Source: Luteolibacter sp. Y139 (GTDB taxonomy: Bacteria; Verrucomicrobiota; Verrucomicrobiia; Verrucomicrobiales; Akkermansiaceae). Taken from it: 64,000 nt of DNA. The stretch's first letter is position 1. Each line of letters starts with the position of its first letter. Shown here in pieces: positions 8,038 through 16,069 of the stretch. Position numbers and translations under genes: made by a program. The DNA lies in the NCBI RefSeq assembly GCF_038066715.1, contig NZ_JBBUKT010000005.1, forward strand, positions 248,001 to 312,000. Reading direction: 5' to 3'. The notes under the pieces were generated by a model. That model worked only from the letters and a program-made list of their open reading frames with translations, did no database searches and was not told the DNA's origin.

Positions 8038-8826
8038 ATGAAGTCTCTCCTTATCGGCAGTTCCATCGCGCTAGTTTTCATGATGCCGGCTTGCAAGAAG
8101 CCGGTGAGCGGTGGGAGTTCGATTGCCTCGGGTGGAGCGGCGGTGGAGTCGGGTGCTGCGACGACGGCGCATGGCGCGGCGGGAGGTAAGGCTGAGGGTG
8201 CGGAGGCGGGGAAGGGTAAGGTGGCGGATCGGGGTTCTCGCGAAGAGCTATCGAAGTCGCTGAAGTCGGCCAACGCGGCTTTCGGGAAGCATGACATCGA
8301 GGGGACGATGAAGGTTCTGGATGAAGTGCCGGAGGAGTTCAGGGGGGACCCGGGTTTTCTGACGCTGCGGGGTGCGTGCTACACGGAAAAGAGGGACTTC
8401 AAGGCGGCGCTGGAGGACTTCAAGGAAGCGGCGAAGAAGAAGCCGGGGGATCCATCGATCCGGTTCAACATTGCGGAGATGAGTTTCGTGACGAAGGACT
8501 GGGATGAGGCGATCAAGGCATTCCAGGTGCTGCAGTCGCAGGGAGCGGTGAAGGGGACCGTGGGCGAGCTGGTGGATTTCAAGCTGATGCTGTGCGAGGA
8601 GGGGCGGGGGAATGACGCGGAGTTTGAGCGTCGTGCGGCGGAGAATTTGAAGGAGGCGGATACGCTGCTGGCGGCGTATACGAAGGCGGCGATGGAATAC
8701 CGCGATGGAAAGGCGGATGAGGCGAAGGCGACGCTGGCCGATGCGTCGGCGAAGTTCACGGATCGCGGGGAGGTTTCGCCGTACTATGATACGATGGTGG
8801 AGTTCGGGTATGATCCGCGGAAGTGA
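8038..8826 (+). CDS. TPR lipoprotein, paralogue of the preceding gene
   Basis: A 262-residue protein with a lipoprotein signal peptide (lipobox MMPAC, Cys near residue 19), a Gly/Ala/Ser-rich linker to about residue 65, then TPR-like repeats. FLTLRGACYTEKRDFKAALEDF parallels the 6951 protein, as do CEEGRGND and AAYTKAAMEYR. It is probably exported and lipid-anchored, acting as a protein-binding scaffold. It is separated from its paralogue by 109 bases. Confidence 0.78.
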   Translation: MKSLLIGSSIALVFMMPACKKPVSGGSSIASGGAAVESGAATTAHGAAGGKAEGAEAGKGKVADRGSREELSKSLKSANAAFGKHDIEGTMKVLDEVPEEFRGDPGFLTLRGACYTEKRDFKAALEDFKEAAKKKPGDPSIRFNIAEMSFVTKDWDEAIKAFQVLQSQGAVKGTVGELVDFKLMLCEEGRGNDAEFERRAAENLKEADTLLAAYTKAAMEYRDGKADEAKATLADASAKFTDRGEVSPYYDTMVEFGYDPRK

Positions 8827-8842
8827 CTGTGGGGAATTGATG

Positions 8843-8869
8843 GGGGACAGGAGTGTCCCCGCTCCTCAG
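8843..8869. repeat. Palindromic REP-like element, family A (copy 4)
   Basis: The hairpin GGGGACAGGAGTGTCCCC followed by GCTCCTCAG, between the TPR lipoprotein and the next gene. The half-unit form resembles copy 2. Confidence 0.82.
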
Positions 8870-8908
8870 GCTGGCGGATTGACCGGGAGCTTTTGGTGAT
8901 GATAGGTC

Positions 8909-9826
8909 ATGAAGGTAATGCGGATCGCCTCACTGCTGTTTGCGTTTGTCTTGGGCTGCCTGGTGGGGGTGGTGATTGAGTATCGTCTCGCGGAGAGGGA
9001 GAAGTCCGCCCTGCTGGCGCGGTACGGCGTGAGAGCGGAGGAGCCTCCGAAAGAGCTCTCAGTGGAGGCGCGGGGGGAGGCCTTGCGGATGATGCAGGAG
9101 GAGAAGGACCAGGAGGCGGCATTTCTGAAAAGGCGCTCGGGAAACTGGATCTCCGCGGATGGATTGAAGAAGGCGAAGCTGAACGACGACATCCTGGAGT
9201 TCGGAAGTATGCCGGAGTGGCCGGATCTCGATGGCCGGAGCTTCATGCTGAGCAAGGATGGCGTGTTTCTGACGGAGGCCGGCCGCTACCTGATGCAATC
9301 CTCCGACGGGGAACCGGACACCCTGAGCTTCATCAAGCGGCAGCGAGACACCCAAGGCTTCACCCGGCTCACGCTCTATCGGGAAGGAAGTCCGCATGCG
9401 GCATCACGCCCACCGCTGCCGGACACGCCGCCGCCGCCGGATATCCAGAAGATGCTCGATCTGATACCAAGGATGAATGAGCACGAGGCCGTGGGAGCGA
9501 TGATCCAGAGGATGGCGGAAGCTGGCGTGGTGGTAAGGAAGGAGGGCATTGCGGACATTATCGATTTCGATGCCGATCGGGGGGAGAAGCGCCTGGAGTT
9601 CGATCTCGGATTCGATGACCAGTGGGTCTTGCAGAGAAGTGAGGACGCGAAGGGTGAAGTCTACCGCTTTCGCTTGTTCCGCACCTGGGTGAAGGACCGG
9701 CGTGAAGGCGGGGACCCGGAGGTGGAGCGGGTGGTTTACCCCTACTATGAGTTTGGCAGGATCATCACCGGGCCGATGGAGTCGCGGGCTGCGGAGTCGG
9801 AGGAGAAGGGAGGGGGAGTGAGATGA
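8909..9826 (+). CDS. Hypothetical membrane-anchored protein
   Basis: A 305-residue protein with an N-terminal signal anchor (about residues 5-26, IASLLFAFVLGCLVGVVIEY) and a largely charged extracytoplasmic domain. A proline stretch (LPDTPPPPD) lies in the middle. No family is recognised. Its stop overlaps the start of the next gene (ATGA at 9823), so it is the first gene of the tight run that continues through four paralogues to 13455. Confidence 0.65.
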   Translation: MKVMRIASLLFAFVLGCLVGVVIEYRLAEREKSALLARYGVRAEEPPKELSVEARGEALRMMQEEKDQEAAFLKRRSGNWISADGLKKAKLNDDILEFGSMPEWPDLDGRSFMLSKDGVFLTEAGRYLMQSSDGEPDTLSFIKRQRDTQGFTRLTLYREGSPHAASRPPLPDTPPPPDIQKMLDLIPRMNEHEAVGAMIQRMAEAGVVVRKEGIADIIDFDADRGEKRLEFDLGFDDQWVLQRSEDAKGEVYRFRLFRTWVKDRREGGDPEVERVVYPYYEFGRIITGPMESRAAESEEKGGGVR

Positions 9827-10752
9827 AGAGGCGCACGGCCATCCTCTTGTTCGGCTCGCTGCTTCTCAGCATGGGCGGGTATGTGGCGTGGTGTTTCCGG
9901 CCGTTCTATTTACCGCCGCGGCTTTTCTTCACTGGCCAAGAATCGCCGGGGGCGCGGAAGGCGCTGGAGGAGTGGCGGTGGTCTTCCAATTATGCGGCGC
10001 CGGCGAGATTCGAGTGGTCCATGGCATGGTGGAATCTCAGGCATCCATGGCAGTGCAAGATGGGAAAGTCGGTCGCGGTCCAGTATGCGCCGCACCTCGG
10101 ACTGGCGGCGACGGACAGTGTCCGGGCGTGGGGCTTTTCCAAGACGAACGGGGAGTGGGATGCCTCGACTGTATTCGACTACGGGAGTTGGAATGACTTG
10201 GCGAATAACAACAGGAGCCACCGCCAGCAGGAGATTGGGACGTGGATCGATGACAAGTTGGCTGCCGGGGCGACGATCGAGATCCTTTCGCTAGGGCGAG
10301 TGACGGCGGCCGGGGCGCTGGTGCGACCGGCGAGCGAGGCCAAAGGGCCGGAGACGGATTTCCCAAGCATCTTCCACCACTATGAGGTACTGGGCAGGGT
10401 GACGGTGTCGGATGCGAGGGAGCGGCAGCGTTTGTTCGAGGGATTCGCCCGTTCGGTCCGTGAGGGGGATGTTAGAAACGGGCTGGCGGCGGGTGGCCAG
10501 AGTCCCGGTCATGGGATCGTGATCACGCTGGGAGGAGAGCGTGCGGAGTGCCTGGTGAGCTTCGAAGATGGGAACGGCTACTTTTTCGGAAGTGGCTTCA
10601 ATCGATTTGTAGGGACGTATGACGATTCGAATTTCGGGAGGAACCATCCGAATGAGAACCTGGCGTTTTTCAGGCTGAGCACGCGCTATCGTGAGGCATT
10701 CGATGCGGTGCTGGATCGAAACGGGATCGAGCGGCGGAAGCTGGAGAAATGA
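9823..10752 (+). CDS. Hypothetical signal-anchored protein, tandem paralogue 1 of 4
   Basis: A 309-residue protein opening with MKRRTAILLFGSLLLSMGGY, a basic N-terminus plus one hydrophobic helix, then an extracytoplasmic domain. The following three genes share this start and several later blocks: WAFSK-like, IEILSLGRV, FHHYEVLGRV and a C-terminal LAFFRLSTR...FD..L. No known family is recognised. The start overlaps the previous stop (ATGA), and the next gene begins one base after this stop. Function is unknown; the anchor predicts a periplasm-facing protein. Confidence 0.7.
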   Translation: MKRRTAILLFGSLLLSMGGYVAWCFRPFYLPPRLFFTGQESPGARKALEEWRWSSNYAAPARFEWSMAWWNLRHPWQCKMGKSVAVQYAPHLGLAATDSVRAWGFSKTNGEWDASTVFDYGSWNDLANNNRSHRQQEIGTWIDDKLAAGATIEILSLGRVTAAGALVRPASEAKGPETDFPSIFHHYEVLGRVTVSDARERQRLFEGFARSVREGDVRNGLAAGGQSPGHGIVITLGGERAECLVSFEDGNGYFFGSGFNRFVGTYDDSNFGRNHPNENLAFFRLSTRYREAFDAVLDRNGIERRKLEK

Positions 10753-10753
10753 G

Positions 10754-11641
10754 ATGAAGAGACGCACGGCCATTCTGCTGTCCGGTGTGATGCTCTGTAG
10801 CATCGGTGGGTATGTGGCGTGGTGCTGGAGGCCGTTTTATTTGAAGCCGCGGCTTGTGTTCAGTGGTGCTGTCTCGCCGGGAGCGCGAAGGGCAGTGGAA
10901 CGGTGGGCGAAGACGTCCGCTTATCCCGGGCCGGTTCGCTTCCATTGGGAGGTGGCTGCAGATTATCTCCGCTATCCATGGAGTAATTTCCGGGCATTCC
11001 CGGTGCGCATCGTGGAGGAGCCTGGTTGCGGGCTGTGGGCGGTTCAGTTTGACGGGATGTGGGCATTTTCAAAGACCGGCGGGGAATGGGGGCCGCCTGT
11101 TCCCGTGGGAGGTCCATTTGCTGTCTGGCGCAGCGTCACCAGCGAAGTCAGGCATCAGGGAGCAGTCGCTTCCCGGATCGAAGAATTGGGAATGGCAGAG
11201 GGTGTCACGATCGAACTGCTTTCCCTGGGGGAGTTTGGTTCTGCGCATGCGGGGGATGATGAGGCGGTTAGTTCTCCGGGGGTAATTCACGACACTCCTA
11301 TCCTGGATCGTGTCACGGTGTCGGAGCGCCAGGAGAAGCGGGAGCTGGTGGAAGCGGTGGCCCGCGCGATCCGCGAGGCGGTCGAGGTGCCAGCCGATCG
11401 CGATTTCGGAAGCAGGGGTTCCGGGATCGCCGTGATTCTCAGCGGCGGCGGTCAGAAGGTCGAACTGGAGTTCTGGCCTCAAGGGTATATCGGCTACGCC
11501 CATGGAGATGGCGTCGACGACCCCTACGATTGCGATGACAACCCGCGGGAGACCCGCGTTGTGATCCACTCCAAGTCGAGGGACACCTTTGATACCCTGC
11601 TCGACAGGTTCGGCGTGAAGCGGATGAAGAAAGAGAAGTGA
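10754..11641 (+). CDS. Hypothetical signal-anchored protein, tandem paralogue 2 of 4
   Basis: A 295-residue paralogue of the 9823 protein, opening with MKRRTAILLSGVMLCSIGGY. It keeps the WAFSKTGGEW, IELLSLGEF and DRVTVSERQEKRELVEA blocks. The C-terminal block is more divergent (VVIHSKSRDTFDTLLDRFG). It starts one base after the preceding stop (TGAGATG), so translational coupling is likely. No function is assigned. Confidence 0.7.
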   Translation: MKRRTAILLSGVMLCSIGGYVAWCWRPFYLKPRLVFSGAVSPGARRAVERWAKTSAYPGPVRFHWEVAADYLRYPWSNFRAFPVRIVEEPGCGLWAVQFDGMWAFSKTGGEWGPPVPVGGPFAVWRSVTSEVRHQGAVASRIEELGMAEGVTIELLSLGEFGSAHAGDDEAVSSPGVIHDTPILDRVTVSERQEKRELVEAVARAIREAVEVPADRDFGSRGSGIAVILSGGGQKVELEFWPQGYIGYAHGDGVDDPYDCDDNPRETRVVIHSKSRDTFDTLLDRFGVKRMKKEK

Positions 11642-11642
11642 G

Positions 11643-12575
11643 ATGAAGAGGCGAACGGCGATTCTTTTGTTCGGTGCGCTTCTGCTCAGCATGAGTGGGT
11701 ATGTGGCGTGGTGCTGGCGGCCGTTTTATGTGAAGCCGCGGCTGAAGTTTGCAGGCAACATGTCGCCGGGAAGCCGGAGGTCGGCGGAGGAGTGGAGAGG
11801 CGCTTCCAGCTATCCGGCGCCACTTGGGTTCGACTGGTCCGAGGCGTGGCAGAACCTTCAGCACCCATGGAACTGCCGGATGGCGGCGCCGGTGGAGGTG
11901 AGGGAGATCAAGGACCTCGGGCTGTGGGCGTGGGACAGCCGCCACTTCTGGGGATTCTCCAGGACCGGCGGGGAATGGGATGCCGCGACTGTCATGGATC
12001 ATAGCCGGCCTTCCAAGGGCTTGTTCGGCCAATCCAAGATTTACCGGCAGGGGCAGATTGCTTCCCGCATTGATGCGATGACGGCCAATGGGGCGACCCT
12101 TGAAATCGTTTCGCTGGGGCGTGTGACGTCTCCGGATCCGCTGGAGCAGCATGTGGTGGAGGTTACGGAGCTGGGATTCCGCGTTCCCGGGATCTTCCAT
12201 CACTATGAGGTGCTCGGCAGTGTCGCGGTGGTGGAGGCGGGTGAGCGACAGCATTTGTTAGATGGCCTTGCCCGTTCGATCCGTGAGGCGGATGTCGACA
12301 GCGAGCTGCCGGGGTGGGGGATCAGCCCGCGGTATGGGGTGATTCTCACCTTGGGAGAGGAGAGGGCGGAATACTTGATCAATTTTGAGAAGGGAGATGC
12401 CTATGCCTTCGGGAATGGGATCGAGGGGATTGATGGCTTTTATGGGAGTGATCCTCCGATGGGGAAGAGTCGTAGTGAGAATCTTGCGTTTTTCAGGATT
12501 AGTTCGCGTTCGATGGATGGGTTCGATAGTGTTCTTGAGAAGGGTGGTGTGAGGCGGGTGAAGCCGGAGAAATGA
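11643..12575 (+). CDS. Hypothetical signal-anchored protein, tandem paralogue 3 of 4
   Basis: A 310-residue paralogue, closest to copy 1: MKRRTAILLFGALLLSMSGY, WGFSRTGGEWDAATV, LEIVSLGRVTSPD, FHHYEVLGSVAV, then a C-terminal NLAFFRISSR. It begins one base after the stop of copy 2 and ends one base before copy 4. No function is assigned; the N-terminal helix predicts membrane anchoring. Confidence 0.7.
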   Translation: MKRRTAILLFGALLLSMSGYVAWCWRPFYVKPRLKFAGNMSPGSRRSAEEWRGASSYPAPLGFDWSEAWQNLQHPWNCRMAAPVEVREIKDLGLWAWDSRHFWGFSRTGGEWDAATVMDHSRPSKGLFGQSKIYRQGQIASRIDAMTANGATLEIVSLGRVTSPDPLEQHVVEVTELGFRVPGIFHHYEVLGSVAVVEAGERQHLLDGLARSIREADVDSELPGWGISPRYGVILTLGEERAEYLINFEKGDAYAFGNGIEGIDGFYGSDPPMGKSRSENLAFFRISSRSMDGFDSVLEKGGVRRVKPEK

Positions 12576-12576
12576 G

Positions 12577-13455
12577 ATGAGGAAGCGCGCGGCCATCTTT
12601 TTGTTCGGCACGCTCTTGCTCAGCACGGGCGGGTATGTGGCGTGGTGCTGGCGGTCGTTTTACGTGAAGCCGTCTCTTGTGTTCGATTCCTCGGTATCGC
12701 CGGAGGGAAGGAAGGCGATGGAGGAGTGGAGGAATACTTCCAGCTATCCGAAGGCGCTTGAATTCAAGTGGTCTGCGGCGTGGTGGAACCTGGGCCATCC
12801 TTATGATTGCGAGAAGACGCTGCCGGTTCGGGTCGAAGAGAACGCGAATGCGGGGCTGTGGGCCCGCCACATGGTTTTCGGGTCCTGGGTGTTCTCGAAG
12901 ATCGCCGGGGAATGGGATGCTTCGACAGTGGTGAAGATCCGCGGCATGGAGATGTTTCAGCAGGCGAGGCTTGCCGCCCAAATGGAAGCATGGTCAGCCG
13001 CCGGAGCGACGATCGAAATCCTTTCTCTGGGGCGTCCGGCCGGTAAGGGACACCGGGAACTTGGGGTGCCGGAGACGCAGGGTGCAAGTGCCGATGCCGC
13101 GGAAATGTATCACGGCTATCCTGTCCTGGGCCGGATCAAGGCGCTGGAAGCTCGCGAGCGGCTGGTCCTGTTAGATGACTTTACCAGATCGATTCGAGAG
13201 GCTGCGATGCCGGATGCATTTCTTCCGGAGATCCCGCGGCATGGAATCGTCTTCATCGAGGGAGAGAAGAAACATGAGTTCGCGATCTCCTTCGAGTCCG
13301 GGTATGTCTACGCCTTCGAGCCGGGCATCGAGGGCTCCGGAGTGGCCCACGGGAGGAGTGGTTCTTATTTTCAAATAACGCCGCGGGCATCGAGTGTCTT
13401 CGCTGGCTTCCTCAAGAAAAGTGGGATCGAACAGGGTGGCTTAGACAAGAAGTGA
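12577..13455 (+). CDS. Hypothetical signal-anchored protein, tandem paralogue 4 of 4
   Basis: A 292-residue paralogue opening with MRKRAAIFLFGTLLLSTGGY. It keeps WVFSKIAGEWDASTV, IEILSLGRPA and a C-terminal ITPRASSVFAGFL. The FHHYEVLG block has become YHGYPVLG. It is the last gene of the run; the next 500 bases carry repeat and tRNA-like DNA. No function is assigned. Confidence 0.7.
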   Translation: MRKRAAIFLFGTLLLSTGGYVAWCWRSFYVKPSLVFDSSVSPEGRKAMEEWRNTSSYPKALEFKWSAAWWNLGHPYDCEKTLPVRVEENANAGLWARHMVFGSWVFSKIAGEWDASTVVKIRGMEMFQQARLAAQMEAWSAAGATIEILSLGRPAGKGHRELGVPETQGASADAAEMYHGYPVLGRIKALEARERLVLLDDFTRSIREAAMPDAFLPEIPRHGIVFIEGEKKHEFAISFESGYVYAFEPGIEGSGVAHGRSGSYFQITPRASSVFAGFLKKSGIEQGGLDKK

Positions 13456-13976
13456 TCCTTGCGTTTTTTGCATCGTGACGGCTTGGATGCCTTTCGGCTT
13501 TCGGCGATGGTCGTTGGCGGTGTCTGAGAGAGACGAGTGGTTTTGGTGGAGGGTGGCGATCGTTGGAGGTCGCTTTGTTTTGTGTGAGTGGAGGGCTTGG
13601 AGGGTGCACTCGAAAGCTGCGAATGATCGCAGCAGTCCGAGGGCAGCTGCGCCGCGGTTATTGGGCGGGTGCTGGTGGGTGTTTGTTTGCGTTTATCATG
13701 GGTCGGAAAATTCCTGGTTGACGGTTGGTGGGAGTTATGGGATCTCTTGAGGCGTTCCGATGAACCTTCGACATTCCATCATTCCGCTCCGAGAGCGACC
13801 GCGACATCAGCGGTGAGGCCTTTGATTGGCTTCGTGGTGCGATGCAGTGAAGTGTGACTATGGCGGACTTTAGCCGCCGGGATTCTCTGGAATCCGCCTG
13901 AATCCTTCTGCCAAGCGGGATTCTGCTGCCTTCGACCTCTCGCCGCTGATCGTCGTTTCCATTCCGATCTGATTTC
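13456..13976. other. Intergenic region before the tRNA-like cluster
   Basis: About 520 bases without a convincing gene. It holds a family-E palindrome (13607-13660). Near 13862-13878 there is a hairpin with a TTT-containing 7-base loop (GGCGG/CCGCC stem) that resembles a tRNA-Lys anticodon arm, but no matching acceptor or T arm could be drawn. An open frame at 13475-13750 runs through the repeat and looks spurious. Confidence 0.6.
13607..13660. repeat. Intergenic palindromic repeat, family E (copy 2)
   Basis: The hairpin AGCTGCGAATGATCGCAGC followed by AGTCCGAGGGCAGCTGCGCC. It matches the unit at 2873-2927, with paired stem substitutions that keep the hairpin. Confidence 0.8.
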
Positions 13977-14052
13977 GATCGCGTGGTGCAAAGGTCAGCA
14001 TGGTGGGCTTTCAACCCGCAGATGCCGGGTTCAAGTCCCGCCGCGATCGCCA
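13977..14052 (+). tRNA. tRNA-like gene, anticodon TTC (Glu)
   Basis: A 76-base cloverleaf. The acceptor GATCGCG pairs fully with CGCGATC. The D stem is GTGC/GCAT. The anticodon stem GTGGG/CCCGC carries loop CTTTCAA (anticodon TTC). The T loop TTCAAGT sits on a stem with one C-C mismatch, and CCA is encoded. It is first of four similar structures. The fold is good but the bases are unlike a typical bacterial tRNA-Glu, so whether it is charged with Glu is uncertain. Confidence 0.65.
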
Positions 14053-14160
14053 TTGTTTGTTTATCTGTATCCGGCTTATCGATTCCCGTGATGGGGTGTC
14101 GAAATGCATAACTGTGTCCCTTTGTAACTTCCTCCCTCTTTCGTTTTCCCTTTTCCAATC

Positions 14161-14235
14161 CCGGGCGTGTTCTAACGGCAAGATCCCTGGCTGTGACCCA
14201 GGCAATGCGGGTTCGATTCCCGTCGCTCCGGACCA
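14161..14235 (+). tRNA. tRNA-like gene, anticodon GTG (His), irregular
   Basis: The anticodon stem CCTGG/CCAGG is perfect with loop CTGTGAC (anticodon GTG). The T arm GCGGG-TTCGATT-CCCGT is good and CCA is encoded. The acceptor pairs CCGG with CCGG and GCG with CGC only if T14227 is bulged out, and the D stem has three pairs. The G at -1 expected of tRNA-His is absent (the preceding base is C). It is therefore a variant or decaying tRNA. Confidence 0.5.
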
Positions 14236-14270
14236 ATTTCTTTTGATCCATTCTCAATCCATCATTCATT

Positions 14271-14343
14271 GCCGCGCTGGTGTAGTGGAAAGCGCACCGC
14301 CCTGCGTAGGCGGAAGCCGGGGTTCGATTCCCCGTCGCGGTAC
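14271..14343 (+). tRNA. tRNA-like gene, anticodon GCG (Arg)
   Basis: The acceptor GCCGCGC pairs with TCGCGGT with one G-U pair and one mismatch. The D stem is GTGT/GCGC, the anticodon stem CCGCC/GGCGG has loop CTGCGTA (anticodon GCG), and the T arm is CGGGG-TTCGATT-CCCCG. No CCA is encoded. An unmodified GCG anticodon for Arg is unusual in bacteria, which normally use ACG edited to ICG for CGN codons. Confidence 0.6.
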
Positions 14344-14385
14344 TTTCTCTTTCGTTTTCCTGTCCCTGTTCCTTTTCGTTTTCAT

Positions 14386-14461
14386 CGGGTGTTGATGTAA
14401 CCTGTTAGCATGCGTGATTTGGATTCACGTCGTCGGGGTTAAAATCCCCGGCACCCGACCA
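14386..14461 (+). tRNA. tRNA-like gene, anticodon TGG (Pro)
   Basis: A 76-base cloverleaf. The acceptor CGGGTGT pairs with GCACCCG, the D stem is ATGT/GCAT, the anticodon stem CGTGA/TCACG is perfect with loop TTTGGAT (anticodon TGG), and the T stem is CGGGG/CCCCG. Discriminator A and CCA are encoded. The T loop reads TTAAAAT, lacking the near-universal C56. The D loop contains the TGTTAG word seen across the window. Confidence 0.65.
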
Positions 14462-14662
14462 ATTGCTTTTCCTTTGGATCCCCGTTAGGGTTGGCGGAGG
14501 GATCTCACCGGGTCCCTGCCGTTTACCGCAGAGGCACAGAGGAAAGGCAGGAGGTCACAGAGGAGGAAGGATACGGAGACCGGGGCTGAAGTGAATGGGG
14601 AGATTGGCGTGGGCGCCATTATCCTGCTGGAGCTTGGCCGCTTTCATTCATACGCTTCCCCA

Positions 14663-15172
14663 ATGATTCAAGGTATCAATGCCTGGAGCTGCCTCGCCAC
14701 GATGGCGGTGCTTTCGCTTTCGGCGTGTACTGGTCTCTCGCCGGAGAAGGAGGCTGTCATCACGAAGGCGCGCTTGATCCGCGACTTTCCGGTTTCCCGT
14801 GCGACCTTGCTTGCCTCGCTGGGGATCGAGAAGCCAATAGGTCAACGCTCTGAAGGCTCGATAGGCCGCAGCTGGGCATCCCACATGGAGACGTGGCAGC
14901 ACGCTACCGGTCTCACGATCACCGCGTATGACCATGAATTTGTGCCAGCGATTGATCGGAAATCGATCGACGACATTCTCAATGGCCGACTGTCAGCGGC
15001 CGATCGGGATTCGATCGACGATATTATCAATGGACGGCCGCAAAAGCCGGTGGCGTTCACCAGGCAGCCGGCGGCGGCAGTAACCCTCAAGTCGTTCGAT
15101 GGATTCAGCGTGAAGGATGGCCGGAAGGTTCTCTTTCAAGCGGGCGAACGAGCTCCCGATTCACAAGAGTAA
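14663..15172 (+). CDS. Hypothetical lipoprotein with a short internal repeat
   Basis: A 169-residue protein. ATG 14663 gives a lipoprotein signal peptide with lipobox LSAC at about residue 21. The middle carries a tandem duplication: SIDDILNGR and SIDDIINGR, about 16 residues apart and also visible in the DNA. No family is recognised. The gene follows the tRNA-like cluster and a short intergenic ACCGCAGAGG-type repeat at about 14523-14560. Confidence 0.62.
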   Translation: MIQGINAWSCLATMAVLSLSACTGLSPEKEAVITKARLIRDFPVSRATLLASLGIEKPIGQRSEGSIGRSWASHMETWQHATGLTITAYDHEFVPAIDRKSIDDILNGRLSAADRDSIDDIINGRPQKPVAFTRQPAAAVTLKSFDGFSVKDGRKVLFQAGERAPDSQE

Positions 15173-15206
15173 CTCGCGAAGACCTCCTGACAGTCTGCCA
15201 GATCTC

Positions 15207-15530
15207 ATGCAGAAGCTCTTCACCTACGCGCTGATCTTCGGTCTTCCGATCGTGGCCTACGCGGTGTGGTTGAGGTGGCTCACGAAGCGATTGCATTTCC
15301 TGCTGCTGTTGGCGGGGATCGTGGTGACGGTGTGGCTGGCGTTGTGGCCGCTGGACTTTGCTCCGGCGTATCGGAAGGCGCTGGATCAGCCGGGTGATGC
15401 GGTGGATGCCGCCGTCAATGGATTCGTTCTGATGGGGTGGATTCCGGGGGCGATCGGGTGTTTGCCGATTCTGTTGGTGGAGATCCCGCGGAGCGTGGTG
15501 TTGCTGATGAGGAAGAGGCGAGGTGATTAG
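15207..15530 (+). CDS. Small membrane protein, unknown
   Basis: A 107-residue protein with three hydrophobic segments (about residues 5-22, 30-48 and 70-98) and a basic C-terminus (LLMRKRRGD). No family is recognised. The frame extends upstream to 15117, but ATG 15207 places a membrane helix at the N-terminus. It is followed 74 bases later by another membrane protein on the same strand. Confidence 0.6.
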   Translation: MQKLFTYALIFGLPIVAYAVWLRWLTKRLHFLLLLAGIVVTVWLALWPLDFAPAYRKALDQPGDAVDAAVNGFVLMGWIPGAIGCLPILLVEIPRSVVLLMRKRRGD

Positions 15531-15604
15531 GCTATCACCCTGTCGCGGGGAGATTGGGGCTTTTCAGGTGCGTTGGATTTGCTGCAGGGTGGAGGTGCTG
15601 AGTC

Positions 15605-16069
15605 ATGATCGCCGTTGCCATGCTTTTCGGGTTTGCGATTTTGATGCTTGGAAGCGATGTCGCGGCGATCCAAGGGGGCTGGGCGCGGCGGCTGGAGCTT
15701 CCGGGGTCGTGGTTCATTGACTATGCGCCTTGGGTGGCGCTTGCGGTGTTCGTGTTGGCGGTGATGGCGATCGTCAGGTTCAAGGTGCGGTGGCGGTGGG
15801 CTGCATTTGTCGCGGCTTACGTGCTGGGGATTTTCATCGATGGTTATCCGATGGCGCTGATGGATCAGGCCACGCGGATTCGCTTGGGCGCGCGCATGAA
15901 TGAGGAGAGCCGGAAGGTTTTGGCGGCGAAGTATCCCGATCTGAAGTGGGTTTCCCCAGATTCCTCCGGTGTGTGGGTCCGGCGTGATGCTTACTCGCCG
16001 GAGCTGGCGGCATTTGTGACGGGGTTGGTGGATCATCAGGAGGAGGGAAGAGGCGGTACTGCGCACTAG
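15605..16069 (+). CDS. Hypothetical membrane protein
   Basis: A 154-residue protein with an N-terminal helix, two further membrane segments (about residues 38-58 and 64-84) and a soluble C-terminal part of about 65 residues containing YPDLKWVSPDSSGVWVRRD. No family is recognised. No Shine-Dalgarno-like sequence is obvious (CTGAGTCATG). Confidence 0.6.
   Translation: MIAVAMLFGFAILMLGSDVAAIQGGWARRLELPGSWFIDYAPWVALAVFVLAVMAIVRFKVRWRWAAFVAAYVLGIFIDGYPMALMDQATRIRLGARMNEESRKVLAAKYPDLKWVSPDSSGVWVRRDAYSPELAAFVTGLVDHQEEGRGGTAH

Noticed and set aside
13475..13750. A 91-codon open frame on the + strand
   Set aside because: It runs through a family-E palindrome, has a biased Trp/Val/Gly composition, and has no ribosome-binding site or similarity to anything I recognise.
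13840..13930. A possible fifth tRNA (Lys-like anticodon hairpin, stem GGCGG/CCGCC, loop ACTTTAG)
   Set aside because: No acceptor, D arm or T loop with TTC could be paired around it, so only the hairpin is noted in the intergenic entry.
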